From Aurantibrevibacter litoralis (GTDB lineage Bacteria; Bacteroidota; Bacteroidia; Flavobacteriales; Flavobacteriaceae): a stretch of DNA of 64,000 nt. Of the stretch, positions 50,707-58,942 are shown piece after piece; positions within the stretch are counted from its first letter, which is position 1; every line of letters starts with the position of its first letter. A program made the position numbers and the translations under genes. The notes below the pieces were generated by a model that did not search any database, was not told where the DNA came from, and saw only the letters and a program-made list of their open reading frames with translations. The stretch spans positions 85,396 through 149,395 of the forward strand of contig NZ_JAYEEQ010000009.1 of the NCBI RefSeq assembly GCF_034651555.1. The letters run 5' to 3'.

Positions 50707-51924
50707 CTACATATCCTCAATACGTATAGCAGCCATTTTAACCTCAGGTTGCTTTTTATCGGTGGCGGTCCACGCGAAAATTAATCTATGATCCACCAAT
50801 TCCATTTGCGGAAAGCCGGAACTTCGAGAAGCATCCATTTTAGTAACCAGCATTGGTGTGGCAATGGTTCCCGAACGTGGTACCTTCACCGCCTTTAGAT
50901 AGGCACCTTCTTCGCCAGTTTCCATATAACTCACCACAACGGTATCATCATCGATAAAAACCACGTCTACACGACCTATAGTTTGCTTTTCACTTACCGT
51001 TATGGGCGTATCAAAGTGTGCGCCACCATCTGAAGAGAAGACCACTTTAACAGTAGGATTAGCGTCTGCTGCGCTAAACCAAGCAACCGCCAAATTAGTA
51101 TCTCTTGCTGCTGCTTTTGGACCGTTTACCGGACATCCATTAATTTGCCAATTATCGTTATAGATTGGCTGTGGTGCCGTCCATGCCCCATGTACCCATC
51201 GAACGATACTAATATCGCGAATTTCGTCTTCCGACCGATCTCTGTAAAGCACCACGGGACCATTTTTGGTAATGGCAGCAGTCGTTTGGCAACAATCGCA
51301 GGTACGGGCATCTAAAAGTGTCTCCCCAATAACTTCTCCGGTTGTTAATACCTCAGCACTGCGTAAGCTCATAGCGCCATGATGTTCGTGTTCGCCACCT
51401 TGAGCCGTATGGCGTCCATCTAACCAGGTGACAAAAAAAGAATTTTCCCTGTAAGGCAACATCGTTACAAAACCGTGTTCTGTAGGTGTATTATCCTCAT
51501 GTAACGGCATATTGATTTGCCACATTTCCTCATTTTTAGGCAAGAGGTGCAATTTTATATCGTACGAATAGGTACCACTAGACGATTTTTGCAACGTATG
51601 TGCCAGTAAATTTTGATTTTGTATCGCAATCGACGGAAAATCGGCCCAATTTACAAACCAATCGGTTCCTTGGACAATGGTTTCTTCGGATTCCCACGTC
51701 TCGCCCTTTAAAACGGCATATTTTAAAGCGACGACCGTGTCGTTCGTTTTTTGCATCCATGTAAGCCAAGCACCTTCCGGATGTGCTACCAAAGAGGGAA
51801 AAAAACTGCCCATCCCAGCGGGCGTCCTAAGGGTATGAACGATCTCCGTGTCTTTTTTAACCGACGTATGGCAGGAACTTAGCAGACTTAGCATGCAAAG
51901 GAGCGCTATTTCTTTAAACCGCAT
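50707..51924 (-). CDS. Exported beta-propeller-like (sialidase-fold) lipoprotein
   Basis: A 405-residue lipoprotein (signal ending LSSC, Cys18). The body has the repeating pattern of a BNR/sialidase-type propeller: PSLVAHPEGAWLTWMQ, NSFFVTWLDGR, VVFSSDGGAHFDTPITVSE and RLIFAWTATDKK. The catalytic residues of true sialidases are not evident. A CDCC motif (DARTCDCCQT, about 207-216) is striking. It is encoded after, and one base overlapping, a TlpA thioredoxin gene, so its cysteines may be redox-handled or metal-binding. The function is unknown. Confidence 0.75.
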   Translation of the reverse strand: MRFKEIALLCMLSLLSSCHTSVKKDTEIVHTLRTPAGMGSFFPSLVAHPEGAWLTWMQKTNDTVVALKYAVLKGETWESEETIVQGTDWFVNWADFPSIAIQNQNLLAHTLQKSSSGTYSYDIKLHLLPKNEEMWQINMPLHEDNTPTEHGFVTMLPYRENSFFVTWLDGRHTAQGGEHEHHGAMSLRSAEVLTTGEVIGETLLDARTCDCCQTTAAITKNGPVVLYRDRSEDEIRDISIVRWVHGAWTAPQPIYNDNWQINGCPVNGPKAAARDTNLAVAWFSAADANPTVKVVFSSDGGAHFDTPITVSEKQTIGRVDVVFIDDDTVVVSYMETGEEGAYLKAVKVPRSGTIATPMLVTKMDASRSSGFPQMELVDHRLIFAWTATDKKQPEVKMAAIRIEDM

Positions 51925-52433
51925 TATGGTATATTCTTTAATTTATGAAGCATCTCGGAGCTATCCCAGTCTACCGCTCCCTCTACCCGAAATGATTGAT
52001 TTCCGGAGGAATCGTACACAAAAGTGGTGGGCAATGCGTTAATTTGAAGATTGGCCAAAGCACCATTGTATTTTATGAACATCAAATTGAATCCCTTTTT
52101 TGCTTTAAAATCTTTGATTACAGTGGGCGATTGATCAGAAACCAGAATAAAAGTGTAGTTCTCTTCGCCTAAAAGTTCTTGAGCCCGCACTAAAGAAGGC
52201 ATTTCGGCGATGCAGGGCTTACACCAAGTGGCCCAATAATTCAGGATTACCCGTTTGCCCTTAAAGTCCGCCACCGCAAAAGAATTTCCGTCTAAATCTT
52301 CAAATTGGTTTTTTTGAATTTCAGTTTCCGTTACCGCCAATTTTTGTGAGTGCTGTTTGGCATTTTCGCGACTTTCTTTGCAACCGCCGACGCTCAAAAC
52401 AAGAAAGCATAATACATAGGTTCTTAGTAGCAT
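51924..52433 (-). CDS. TlpA-family thiol-disulfide oxidoreductase, lipoprotein
   Basis: The ATG at 52433 gives a lipoprotein signal (MLLRTYVLCFLVLSVGGC) and a 169-residue thioredoxin-fold protein; the upstream ATG at 52466 would spoil the signal. The active site is WCKPC (Cys71 and Cys74 in NYWATWCKPCIAEMPSLV), with the cis-Pro segment INALPTTFVYDSSG later. TlpA proteins act in the periplasm, usually reducing cysteines for cytochrome or copper-site assembly. The overlapping downstream gene encodes a protein with a CDCC motif, a plausible client. Confidence 0.9.
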   Translation of the reverse strand: MLLRTYVLCFLVLSVGGCKESRENAKQHSQKLAVTETEIQKNQFEDLDGNSFAVADFKGKRVILNYWATWCKPCIAEMPSLVRAQELLGEENYTFILVSDQSPTVIKDFKAKKGFNLMFIKYNGALANLQINALPTTFVYDSSGNQSFRVEGAVDWDSSEMLHKLKNIP

Positions 52434-52635
52434 AAGTGTGTATACGTATGAAATTCGAAAGTACATAATATACGCCTATTCGCCAAAACTTGTGCGTCCA
52501 AAAGGTTATGACCTCTTAGAGCACCCATTTTTAGGATTCTTAGGAATCACTACCGATGTATGTGCGGTTAGCGCTATCAAAAAGATCGATGTCAATTTTG
52601 TAGAAGGTCAATATAAAAATACTACTATGCTTAGA

Positions 52636-53172
52636 TCATTCTTTTATGGGACGTGCATTTCCGTAATAATTTATAGCATCTCGTTGTGAACTGTTTATGG
52701 ATACCGTGGTCGCTAAATCGGTCCCAATATTGATAAAAACCTGATAATTTTCAGTGCTTTCGGAGATCGTAAAGCGGATGGTGTAGGTTTTTTTAGGTTC
52801 ATTTTGGGTAACTTCATAGGTAGTAGGGATGCCCTTAAATTCTATACCGCTATTTCGCGCATAGCCGCCACCCATTTGGCGTTCTCCGTAATAGGGCAAA
52901 TACGCACTAAGGGTATCGCCTTGTATTTTAATAAAGTTGGCGTTTCCAATGATGTCGATGCGTCCGGCGGTACTTCCCGGCATTAATAATCCGCTATTGG
53001 ATATCGCCATTACCCCACGCGATAGCATGGGTGCGGCCCAGTTTGATCGTATTTCAAGATTTTTAGAACGCACCAAGGCGTCCAATTGGGCAATGGAAGC
53101 TGCACTTTTTTGCGTACCGGAACAACTGAATAAAAGACCCAACAGCACTATGGCCGGCAAAAAATATTTCAT
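52636..53172 (-). CDS. DUF4251-family lipoprotein
   Basis: A 178-residue protein with a lipoprotein signal (LLGLLFSCSG, Cys17) and the beta-rich body of DUF4251: LDALVRSKNLEIRSNWA, GRIDIIGNANFIKIQGDTLSAYLPYYGERQMGGGY and GIEFKGIPTTYEVTQNEPKKTYTIRFTI, each recognisable in part. Family members are common in Bacteroidetes and have no assigned role. It stands alone, 203 bp from the TlpA gene. Confidence 0.85.
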   Translation of the reverse strand: MKYFLPAIVLLGLLFSCSGTQKSAASIAQLDALVRSKNLEIRSNWAAPMLSRGVMAISNSGLLMPGSTAGRIDIIGNANFIKIQGDTLSAYLPYYGERQMGGGYARNSGIEFKGIPTTYEVTQNEPKKTYTIRFTISESTENYQVFINIGTDLATTVSINSSQRDAINYYGNARPIKE

Positions 53173-53322
53173 GGCTCCATGTTTTATGTATTCCCTAGAC
53201 TTATTTATTAAAATTACAAAAAAAGAAGCCCATTGTTATCTCGTTCTTAGAAACTTAACTTTTTATTAGGTCAGCAAGAGGATTTGTGTCGTCTATATTG
53301 ATAACATGTAAAAAAGTATATC

Positions 53323-53421
53323 ATGAAAAAGGTAAAAGAAGTTTGGAAAAAGAGATTAGAGCGTTGGAACAAATTCTTAATTGAGTGTGCTAGAGCCAGT
53401 AGTTATGCCTTGAATCGGTAA
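53323..53421 (+). CDS. Possible 32-residue small protein
   Basis: An ATG at 53323 opens 32 codons encoding a very basic, helix-forming peptide: MKKVKEVWKKRLERWNKFL, then IECARASSYALNR. It sits in a 286 bp gap between two leftward genes, points the other way, and is preceded by an A/T-rich leader. The amphipathic Lys/Arg/Trp pattern is not random-looking, but there is no other evidence of translation. Confidence 0.3.
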   Translation: MKKVKEVWKKRLERWNKFLIECARASSYALNR

Positions 53422-53458
53422 ACAGATTCTAAGGCGCTATGCTGTACAAACGTACAAT

Positions 53459-54550
53459 CTATTGGATTTTAAACGTAAGGCTCTGTGCGGTAGACGGCTC
53501 TGCATTAGGAATGTTTTGTACATCGGTATCGAACAAATGTAGCAGATTGTTTCCTGCCAAATCCTCTAGTTTCGCATCGACCTTCACGGAATACGTTCCG
53601 TAAGTCCAAGGGGTGTCCGGATAAAACAAAACTCCCTTTTGGTGTGGCATCAATTGAAAGCTACCCAATACGGCCTGTTGTCCGCGATGCATAATGTGTA
53701 TGGTCTCTGTTGCCAGAAGGGCATCCAATGGTTCATTAAAATGAATGTGCAAGGGTTCAAGACTTGCGTTGTTGGGAGTCACGAGTCTCCAATTGCTGAG
53801 CTGCGGTTTTTCAGTATCCCGTAGTGTAACCCAAAAGTGTTTTACATAATCTTGTTTCAACGTCATTCCTTTGGCACTTTGCCATTGCGCATCAATCCGA
53901 AGTGTATAGGCATGTTGATTTTCTAAGGGCATTCCGCGCTCCTTATTCGGAATAAGATCGGTTTTTAAACGACCGGGATCGAGCCATAGGGTGAGTTGGT
54001 TGTGCGCTTTGTTCCATAATTCCGTTTCTAATGTCAAAAAAACAGGCACCTTACGTTGCGTCGTTTGGTTGTATAGGCTGATATAATCCAGCGCATTACC
54101 CACTTCGGTCATGGGCTGTGAAAAAATGAAATACATTTTTAGAAGATTTTCAGGTATGGTATCGGTAGTTGGGTATATGGCGAGGATTTCCGGTGCTTCA
54201 ATTTCAGGCGATTTGGGTATGGTAAAGGAAAGTTGCACGGTATCCTTTTCCCGAATGTCATAAGTGAAACCCCATGTAAAAGGAATGGCAGGTGTAAAAG
54301 TAAGCGAGTCCCCTACCCTTTTAAATTGCCCTAAAATGGCGGTTTCCTTTTGTCCGGCCAATGAAATTTTAAAAAATTCCGGAGATTTTGACGAACGAAA
54401 GGAAACCTTCACCGGCTTGTTCGCTTTATAGTGAATTACCGCTAAACTACCCCCTTTATGTTCTGCGCACCTTGTAAACCCTAGCAAACAAAAAAAGAGC
54501 AAGAAGATCCTGATCTTTAGAAGTACAGCGTACCCAAGGTTTACATCCAT
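53459..54550 (-). CDS. Exported Ig-like-domain lipoprotein
   Basis: A 363-residue protein with a signal ending in GFTRC (Cys29), suggesting a lipoprotein. The body has three to four beta-sandwich units of the bacterial Ig-like (SbsA) type: PEILAIYPTTDTIPENLLKMYFIFSQPM, LEPLHIHFNEPLDALLATETIHI and PDTPWTYGTYSVKVDAKLEDLAGN, read in parts. Such domains mark surface proteins but give no enzyme activity. Its start overlaps the end of the upstream propeller-like gene by ten bases, so the two form one unit. Confidence 0.75.
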   Translation of the reverse strand: MDVNLGYAVLLKIRIFLLFFCLLGFTRCAEHKGGSLAVIHYKANKPVKVSFRSSKSPEFFKISLAGQKETAILGQFKRVGDSLTFTPAIPFTWGFTYDIREKDTVQLSFTIPKSPEIEAPEILAIYPTTDTIPENLLKMYFIFSQPMTEVGNALDYISLYNQTTQRKVPVFLTLETELWNKAHNQLTLWLDPGRLKTDLIPNKERGMPLENQHAYTLRIDAQWQSAKGMTLKQDYVKHFWVTLRDTEKPQLSNWRLVTPNNASLEPLHIHFNEPLDALLATETIHIMHRGQQAVLGSFQLMPHQKGVLFYPDTPWTYGTYSVKVDAKLEDLAGNNLLHLFDTDVQNIPNAEPSTAQSLTFKIQ

Positions 54551-55659
54551 TGGGTAGAGCGGCTTGTGAGCACTAACGCACCTGAAGCAGTTCTTTGCAG
54601 ATATACCACCTTGGTGGCATCCAGATTATCCAGTTCCAGCACATTAACAAGGGGAAGCGAAATATAATCTACCCCCGCAGTAGCAGAAAATTCCGGAACA
54701 GGTTCTGTCATTGTGTCTTTAAAATTTACAATATCGGTATAGGCAATACGCATTATTGGTCTATTGGTATTCGACATCAGAAAATAGCGATTGCCTTCTT
54801 TGGCTATACTAATCATATCTATGGGCGAATTCCCGGCTCCCAACTCGGCAACCGTTCTTCCTTTCACATGAACACCGTTGCGCAATTCGTCAATAGGAAA
54901 CAATACCAAGGGCGTACAAGTGTAACTGGCTATTAGGTAATCTTTATCTTCCAGTTGAATTACATTAAACGTTTTTATAGGGGCATAAGTCTCATATTGG
55001 CCATGAGCGGCATGGTAAATTTCTAACGAGGCATAATCCTGATCCGCCTTAAAAGGAAAAGGAATACTCCTAAAAGTAGAACTAAATTCTTTGTTCGATA
55101 ACCCCGATACCATAAGTTGACCTTTATAGTATTTTAATCCGGAAATTGCCCAAATTCGAAGTGGCCTATTTCTTCGGTCTTTAGCATCCGGTGCCACAGC
55201 GTCCTCCAACTGCACCTTAGAATACGCTATATTTTCTAACGACACGTGTTCCAGTTGGTCTCCGTTAAGCTTGAGCAACACAGCGGTGCCATCGGTCGTA
55301 TTTACGGCAAAATAAATAACTTTGGATAGCGGATTTACCGCCATATCGTTAATTTCGATATTGGTCACGGCGGTTCCTAGAGCCGCAGCAATTTTTTCAT
55401 CAAAATTTTGGATATTGATTTCGGATGCTGTTTCTGCGACCTGCGTATCCTTAGTGTCTAAGGCAACGATGGAAGCACTTTTAGAATCGCCTAAGAACAA
55501 AATACCCTCCGGACCGAAGGTCAATTTATTGATGGATGCGATTTCAGGAGTTCCTAAAATAAAATTTTCTTTCAATGAGCTGCTTGTAGAGGGTACCACG
55601 GCCGAAATACTGACCATGACCACGATCAACATACTCAGACCTGCTATTACTTTTTTCAT
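54541..55659 (-). CDS. Exported propeller-like protein of unknown function
   Basis: A 372-residue protein with an N-terminal signal peptide or anchor (about 4-24). The body has propeller-type repeats, LTFGPEGILFLGDSKSASIVALD, MAVNPLSKVIYFAVNTTDGTAVLLKL and MISIAKEGNRYFLMSNTNRPIMRI (each partly quoted), typical of NHL or WD40-like folds. No catalytic motif is recognised. It is translated together with the Ig-like lipoprotein gene downstream, so the two may work as a pair at the cell surface. Confidence 0.7.
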   Translation of the reverse strand: MKKVIAGLSMLIVVMVSISAVVPSTSSSLKENFILGTPEIASINKLTFGPEGILFLGDSKSASIVALDTKDTQVAETASEINIQNFDEKIAAALGTAVTNIEINDMAVNPLSKVIYFAVNTTDGTAVLLKLNGDQLEHVSLENIAYSKVQLEDAVAPDAKDRRNRPLRIWAISGLKYYKGQLMVSGLSNKEFSSTFRSIPFPFKADQDYASLEIYHAAHGQYETYAPIKTFNVIQLEDKDYLIASYTCTPLVLFPIDELRNGVHVKGRTVAELGAGNSPIDMISIAKEGNRYFLMSNTNRPIMRIAYTDIVNFKDTMTEPVPEFSATAGVDYISLPLVNVLELDNLDATKVVYLQRTASGALVLTSRSTQWM

Positions 55660-55748
55660 CGTACAACTTGTTTTTCTAAAAATAGAAAAAACAGGGATGC
55701 CAGGACGAATGTAATTGGGAATTAACTAAAATTTAACGATCTGATTTT

Positions 55749-56090
55749 CTATTGGTTACGAGAAGAAGCACGATAAGCCAATACCCCTCGTTTAAGTTCG
55801 TTAAATTCCAATATTTGAGCTTTAACAACGGCAACATTTGGTGCTGTAATGCTATTTTTTCGTTCTAAAGCGTGTATGATATCTAGGTTTTTCGTAAAGG
55901 CAGTTTCGAGACGTTCTGTGAGTTTTACATACTGTTCGTATGCGCTGTAGGTTTTTGGTTCACAGGTATAACATTGCAGTTGCTTTTTTAATTGCAAAAG
56001 ATCCTGATTGTTTCTTTCAAGCAAAACCAGACAGGTGTCTGCCTCTTTTCCTAATAAAGTGGGTTGGCGGTGGGCAATTGCAGTCTCCAT
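55749..56090 (-). CDS. Small helical protein of unknown function
   Basis: A 113-residue soluble, mostly helical protein with heptad-like stretches (VLLERNNQDLLQLKKQLQCY and YVKLTERLETAFTKNLDII). A CYTCEP motif near residue 40 could bind metal or form a disulfide. There is no signal peptide. It is separated from its neighbours by about 90 and 190 bp. I do not recognise the family. Confidence 0.6.
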   Translation of the reverse strand: METAIAHRQPTLLGKEADTCLVLLERNNQDLLQLKKQLQCYTCEPKTYSAYEQYVKLTERLETAFTKNLDIIHALERKNSITAPNVAVVKAQILEFNELKRGVLAYRASSRNQ

Positions 56091-56281
56091 AGCGTTCAGG
56101 TATTATTGTTAGTAACTCGTAATCTGTTCCTTAAGGTACGAATTTTTAACAAAATAACGACAAGATGCTGTAAGAAAAAGCGACTTTAACTTTTCTTAAT
56201 GGATAATTTATGTTTTCTTTAAATAAGCTAAATTAGGATATTGTTAAAAACTGGGCTACTTTCAACTTTAAAATAAACCTT

Positions 56282-56584
56282 ATGACTATCAATTTTGAAT
56301 ACGACAATGTAAAAGCCAGTGCCCGCTTAGAAGAACTGGCCGCAAAAAAAGTGAATAAGCTAATGGATAAGTACCATTTTATCGTTCGTGCGCACATCAC
56401 TTTTAAAACTGAAAATACCTCCTCCACAGAAACCGGCATGATCTGCACGGTGCTTTTAAGTGCTCCGGGACCCGATTTGTTCGCTCAGGCAAGTCACGGC
56501 AATTTTGAGGCTTCTATTGCAGAAGTTACAGACGAACTAGAACGACAATTGCGTAAACGAAAGGAAAAGATGCAATCGCATTAA
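56282..56584 (+). CDS. hpf: Ribosome hibernation-promoting factor (HPF/RaiA)
   Basis: A 100-residue member of the HPF/YfiA family, which binds the decoding centre and silences ribosomes in stationary phase. The beta-alpha-beta-beta-beta-alpha pattern is visible: MTINFEYDNVKASARLEELAAKKVNKLMDKY (read in parts), AHITFKTENT and EASIAEVTDELERQLRKRKEK at the C-terminus. It is the short form without the dimerisation domain. Monocistronic. Confidence 0.9.
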   Translation: MTINFEYDNVKASARLEELAAKKVNKLMDKYHFIVRAHITFKTENTSSTETGMICTVLLSAPGPDLFAQASHGNFEASIAEVTDELERQLRKRKEKMQSH

Positions 56585-56599
56585 GTAAGTTCTTGCTAA

Positions 56600-56950
56600 T
56601 TAAGGATGTACATCCTCTAAATAAAGGTGGACTTGTTGGGTTAAACGATCGGAATACGGCGCTCTATAAACCAGTTTTTGTAACTTTTTTTTCTTTCTAT
56701 TCGAAATGGAAAGCGTGTCTATTACCGCTCTTTGTTGCGCCATTAGGGCGTAATGTTCCTTTTTCTTTTGAAGTCGTTCTTTTCCTGTAAGGGTCATTTC
56801 GGGTTCAAATCGCTCCAAAAAGGAGAGGCGTTGTACCGTTATTTTTTCGGGTGCTGTAAGGACTGCTTCGGTTTGTGCATTACAGATAGAAACCCCTAAA
56901 AATAGTACCATAGCTGTACCTAAGGCAGTGCTAATGTATTTCTTTTGCAT
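56600..56950 (-). CDS. Small exported protein of unknown function
   Basis: A 116-residue protein with a signal peptide (1 to about 25, ending ICNAQ). The mature part is short, basic and helical (EMTLTGKERLQKKKEHYALM, SISNRKKKKLQKLVYRAPYS), with a final VHLYLEDVHP. No family is recognised. It converges with hpf, 15 bp apart. Confidence 0.6.
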   Translation of the reverse strand: MQKKYISTALGTAMVLFLGVSICNAQTEAVLTAPEKITVQRLSFLERFEPEMTLTGKERLQKKKEHYALMAQQRAVIDTLSISNRKKKKLQKLVYRAPYSDRLTQQVHLYLEDVHP

Positions 56951-57090
56951 ACAAAATAGTGTCTGCTCTAAAGTAGGTAAATTTAGACGTTCATTAGCAT
57001 TGGAAATGTACCCTAAAATACGTAATATACCGATAAAAGAGCACGGTTGATCGAAACTTTCTGTAGTGTGCTTTTTTTTGAGTTAAAAGA

Positions 57091-57612
57091 ATGTATATGA
57101 CTGTAAAATCTATGTCCTTTTTTTTATTGGGGCTTGTACTTGTAACCGGAACAAGAGCCCAGCCTGGTACGATCAAAAGTGCTGAGATCAGCTTTTCTTT
57201 TCCTTCATATAACGTCTATGGTAGTATTCAAGGCTTCAACTCCTCTTCGTTGATCTATTGGGATAATTTGCCTGCGTCAAAATTTGAGGGTTCCGTAGTT
57301 GTAAAAACCTTAAAAACGGGAAACTTTCTAAGAGATTGGCATTTAAAAGGACGCAAGTATTTCAATATGTCCGACTTTCCACAAATAGGCTATCGTAGTA
57401 CGGCCGTGATTCCGGAAAAGGATCGCATCATCGTTGAAGGTAATCTAACCTTAAAAGGTGTTACCCTTCCCTTGCGGATTGTATTTCAGAACGTCGGAGG
57501 CAGTCTTGAGGGCACGGCAACCCTGTACACCTCAGATTTTGGGATACAGATTAAGGAGGAACGAGCACTAAATAAAGCGGAGGTTACCTTGCGTTTCAAT
57601 ATTGAGGAGTAA
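57091..57612 (+). CDS. YceI-family periplasmic lipid-binding protein
   Basis: A 173-residue lipocalin-like protein with a signal peptide (1 to about 23, LVTGTRAQ). The YceI pattern follows: KSAEISFSFPSYNVYGSIQGF, the middle FLRDWHLKGRKYFNMSDFPQIGYRS and the end FGIQIKEERALNKAEVTLRF (each partly given). Family members bind isoprenoid-type lipids in the periplasm. It is on the same strand as terC, 64 bp upstream, but terC has its own promoter. Confidence 0.88.
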   Translation: MYMTVKSMSFFLLGLVLVTGTRAQPGTIKSAEISFSFPSYNVYGSIQGFNSSSLIYWDNLPASKFEGSVVVKTLKTGNFLRDWHLKGRKYFNMSDFPQIGYRSTAVIPEKDRIIVEGNLTLKGVTLPLRIVFQNVGGSLEGTATLYTSDFGIQIKEERALNKAEVTLRFNIEE

Positions 57613-57628
57613 GAGGTAAATTAATTCT

Positions 57629-57657
57629 TTTGGGCATTAAAATGATGCGTACCTTTG
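57629..57657 (+). promoter_or_regulatory. Promoter of the TerC-family gene
   Basis: TTTG at 57629-57632 and TACCTTTG at 57650-57657 with a 17-base spacer match the Bacteroidetes consensus; the ATG follows 19 bp later. Confidence 0.5.
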
Positions 57658-57676
57658 CTTTTTTAAAAATGATGCT

Positions 57677-58633
57677 ATGTTAATTTGGGGTGCTTTTATT
57701 TTCATGATTATACTTTTTTTGGCTCTTGATTTAGGAGTTTTTCATAAAACGGAACATGTTATAAAAAGCAAAGAAGCCGGCATTTGGACGGCCATTTGGG
57801 TTAGTGTGGCGCTGTCCTTTAGTGCGGTTATTTATTGGCTGTTTGCAAATGGACTTATAGAAAACCCTACCCAATTAACACCACAGAATGCAGCATTAAA
57901 ATACATAACAGGATACCTTATCGAACTTTCGCTAAGTGTGGACAATGTGTTTGTCATTGCGGTTATATTTTCTGCTTTTAAAATACCGCCCATTTACCAA
58001 CACAGAGTGTTGTTTTGGGGTATTTTAGGCGCCATAGTATTCCGGGCAATTATGATTGTTTTTGGAGTGGCTCTTATTACAAAATTTGATTGGATTATTT
58101 ACGTATTCGGCGTATTCCTTTTGTTTACGGCTTTTAAAATGTTAAAAAGTGATGGGCCGGAGTTTGATCCAAAAAACTCATTTGTTTTTAAACAATTACA
58201 ACGACTATATCCTATCACGACCACCTTGCACGGTCATAGTTTTTTTGTAAAACGAATGGGGATTAATGCAGCAACGCCCCTTTTTGTTGCGTTGATTGTA
58301 ATAGAACTCACCGATATTCTTTTTGCGTTAGACAGCATCCCGGCCATTCTTGCAATTACCTCAGATCCCTTTATTGCATTCAGTTCTAATATTATGGCTA
58401 TACTGGGGTTACGCTCTATGTACTTTTTGGTTTCGCGAATGCTGGCTAAATTCCGATTTATAAACTACAGCTTGGTTGTCATTTTGGCCTTTGTAGGGCT
58501 TAAGATGTTGTTTTCGCACCACATCGAATTACCAGAGTGGCTTTCCTTATCCGTTATTACCATTTCCCTGCTTGCGGGTATTATAGCATCATTGGTAATA
58601 CCCGTAAAAGAGGAGGAATCATTGCCAAAGTAA
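57677..58633 (+). CDS. TerC/Alx-family membrane protein
   Basis: A 318-residue protein with about eight to nine transmembrane helices. The TerC signature acidic sites are visible: ELSLSVDNVFVIAVIF (about 85-100) and ELTDILFALDSIPAIL (about 215-230), helices that bear conserved Asp/Glu. TerC/Alx proteins export manganese or calcium, often to load secreted metalloproteins, and some give tellurite resistance. No metal-responsive riboswitch is seen in the 64 bp upstream. Monocistronic. Confidence 0.9.
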   Translation: MLIWGAFIFMIILFLALDLGVFHKTEHVIKSKEAGIWTAIWVSVALSFSAVIYWLFANGLIENPTQLTPQNAALKYITGYLIELSLSVDNVFVIAVIFSAFKIPPIYQHRVLFWGILGAIVFRAIMIVFGVALITKFDWIIYVFGVFLLFTAFKMLKSDGPEFDPKNSFVFKQLQRLYPITTTLHGHSFFVKRMGINAATPLFVALIVIELTDILFALDSIPAILAITSDPFIAFSSNIMAILGLRSMYFLVSRMLAKFRFINYSLVVILAFVGLKMLFSHHIELPEWLSLSVITISLLAGIIASLVIPVKEEESLPK

Positions 58634-58660
58634 AGTTTCAAAAACCATACAAGTTCAGCG

Positions 58661-58942
58661 CTACTCCGGGTTCAATTTAGAGGCAATTTTACGTTCAATA
58701 ATGCGCAAGGCGTCCGACACGGTTTGCAATTCATTCATGTCATCGTTTTCTAATCGTATATCGAAGGCATCCTCTACGTCCAGAACAATGTCTACCAAAT
58801 GCGCCGAGTTAATGTTCAATTCGTTCATTAAATGACTCTCTGGTGTTAGGTCGTCTATAGAAACATCCTCCGGAAGATAACGACGTACAATTTCTTTTAA
58901 TGTTAGGTACTTTTCTTCTTTATGCATAGCGTTATTACTCAT
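58661..58942 (-). CDS. Acyl carrier protein of the polyketide cluster
   Basis: A 93-residue ACP. The open frame extends further upstream, but the ATG at 58942 (or at 58927) gives a normal length; the first overlaps the ketosynthase stop by eight bases. The phosphopantetheine serine is probably Ser46 in ELNINSAHLVDIV, where the usual DSL reads NSA, and the helix EDAFDIRLENDDM follows. The altered motif may reflect a specialised partner. It is the last gene of the operon and would carry the growing acyl chain between the ketosynthase, dehydratase and reductase. Confidence 0.85.
   Translation of the reverse strand: MSNNAMHKEEKYLTLKEIVRRYLPEDVSIDDLTPESHLMNELNINSAHLVDIVLDVEDAFDIRLENDDMNELQTVSDALRIIERKIASKLNPE

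Noticed and set aside
52438..52689. 83-codon rightward open frame between the TlpA and DUF4251 genes
   Set aside because: It overlaps the end of the DUF4251 gene and the start region of TlpA, shows no family features, and its leader gives no promoter.
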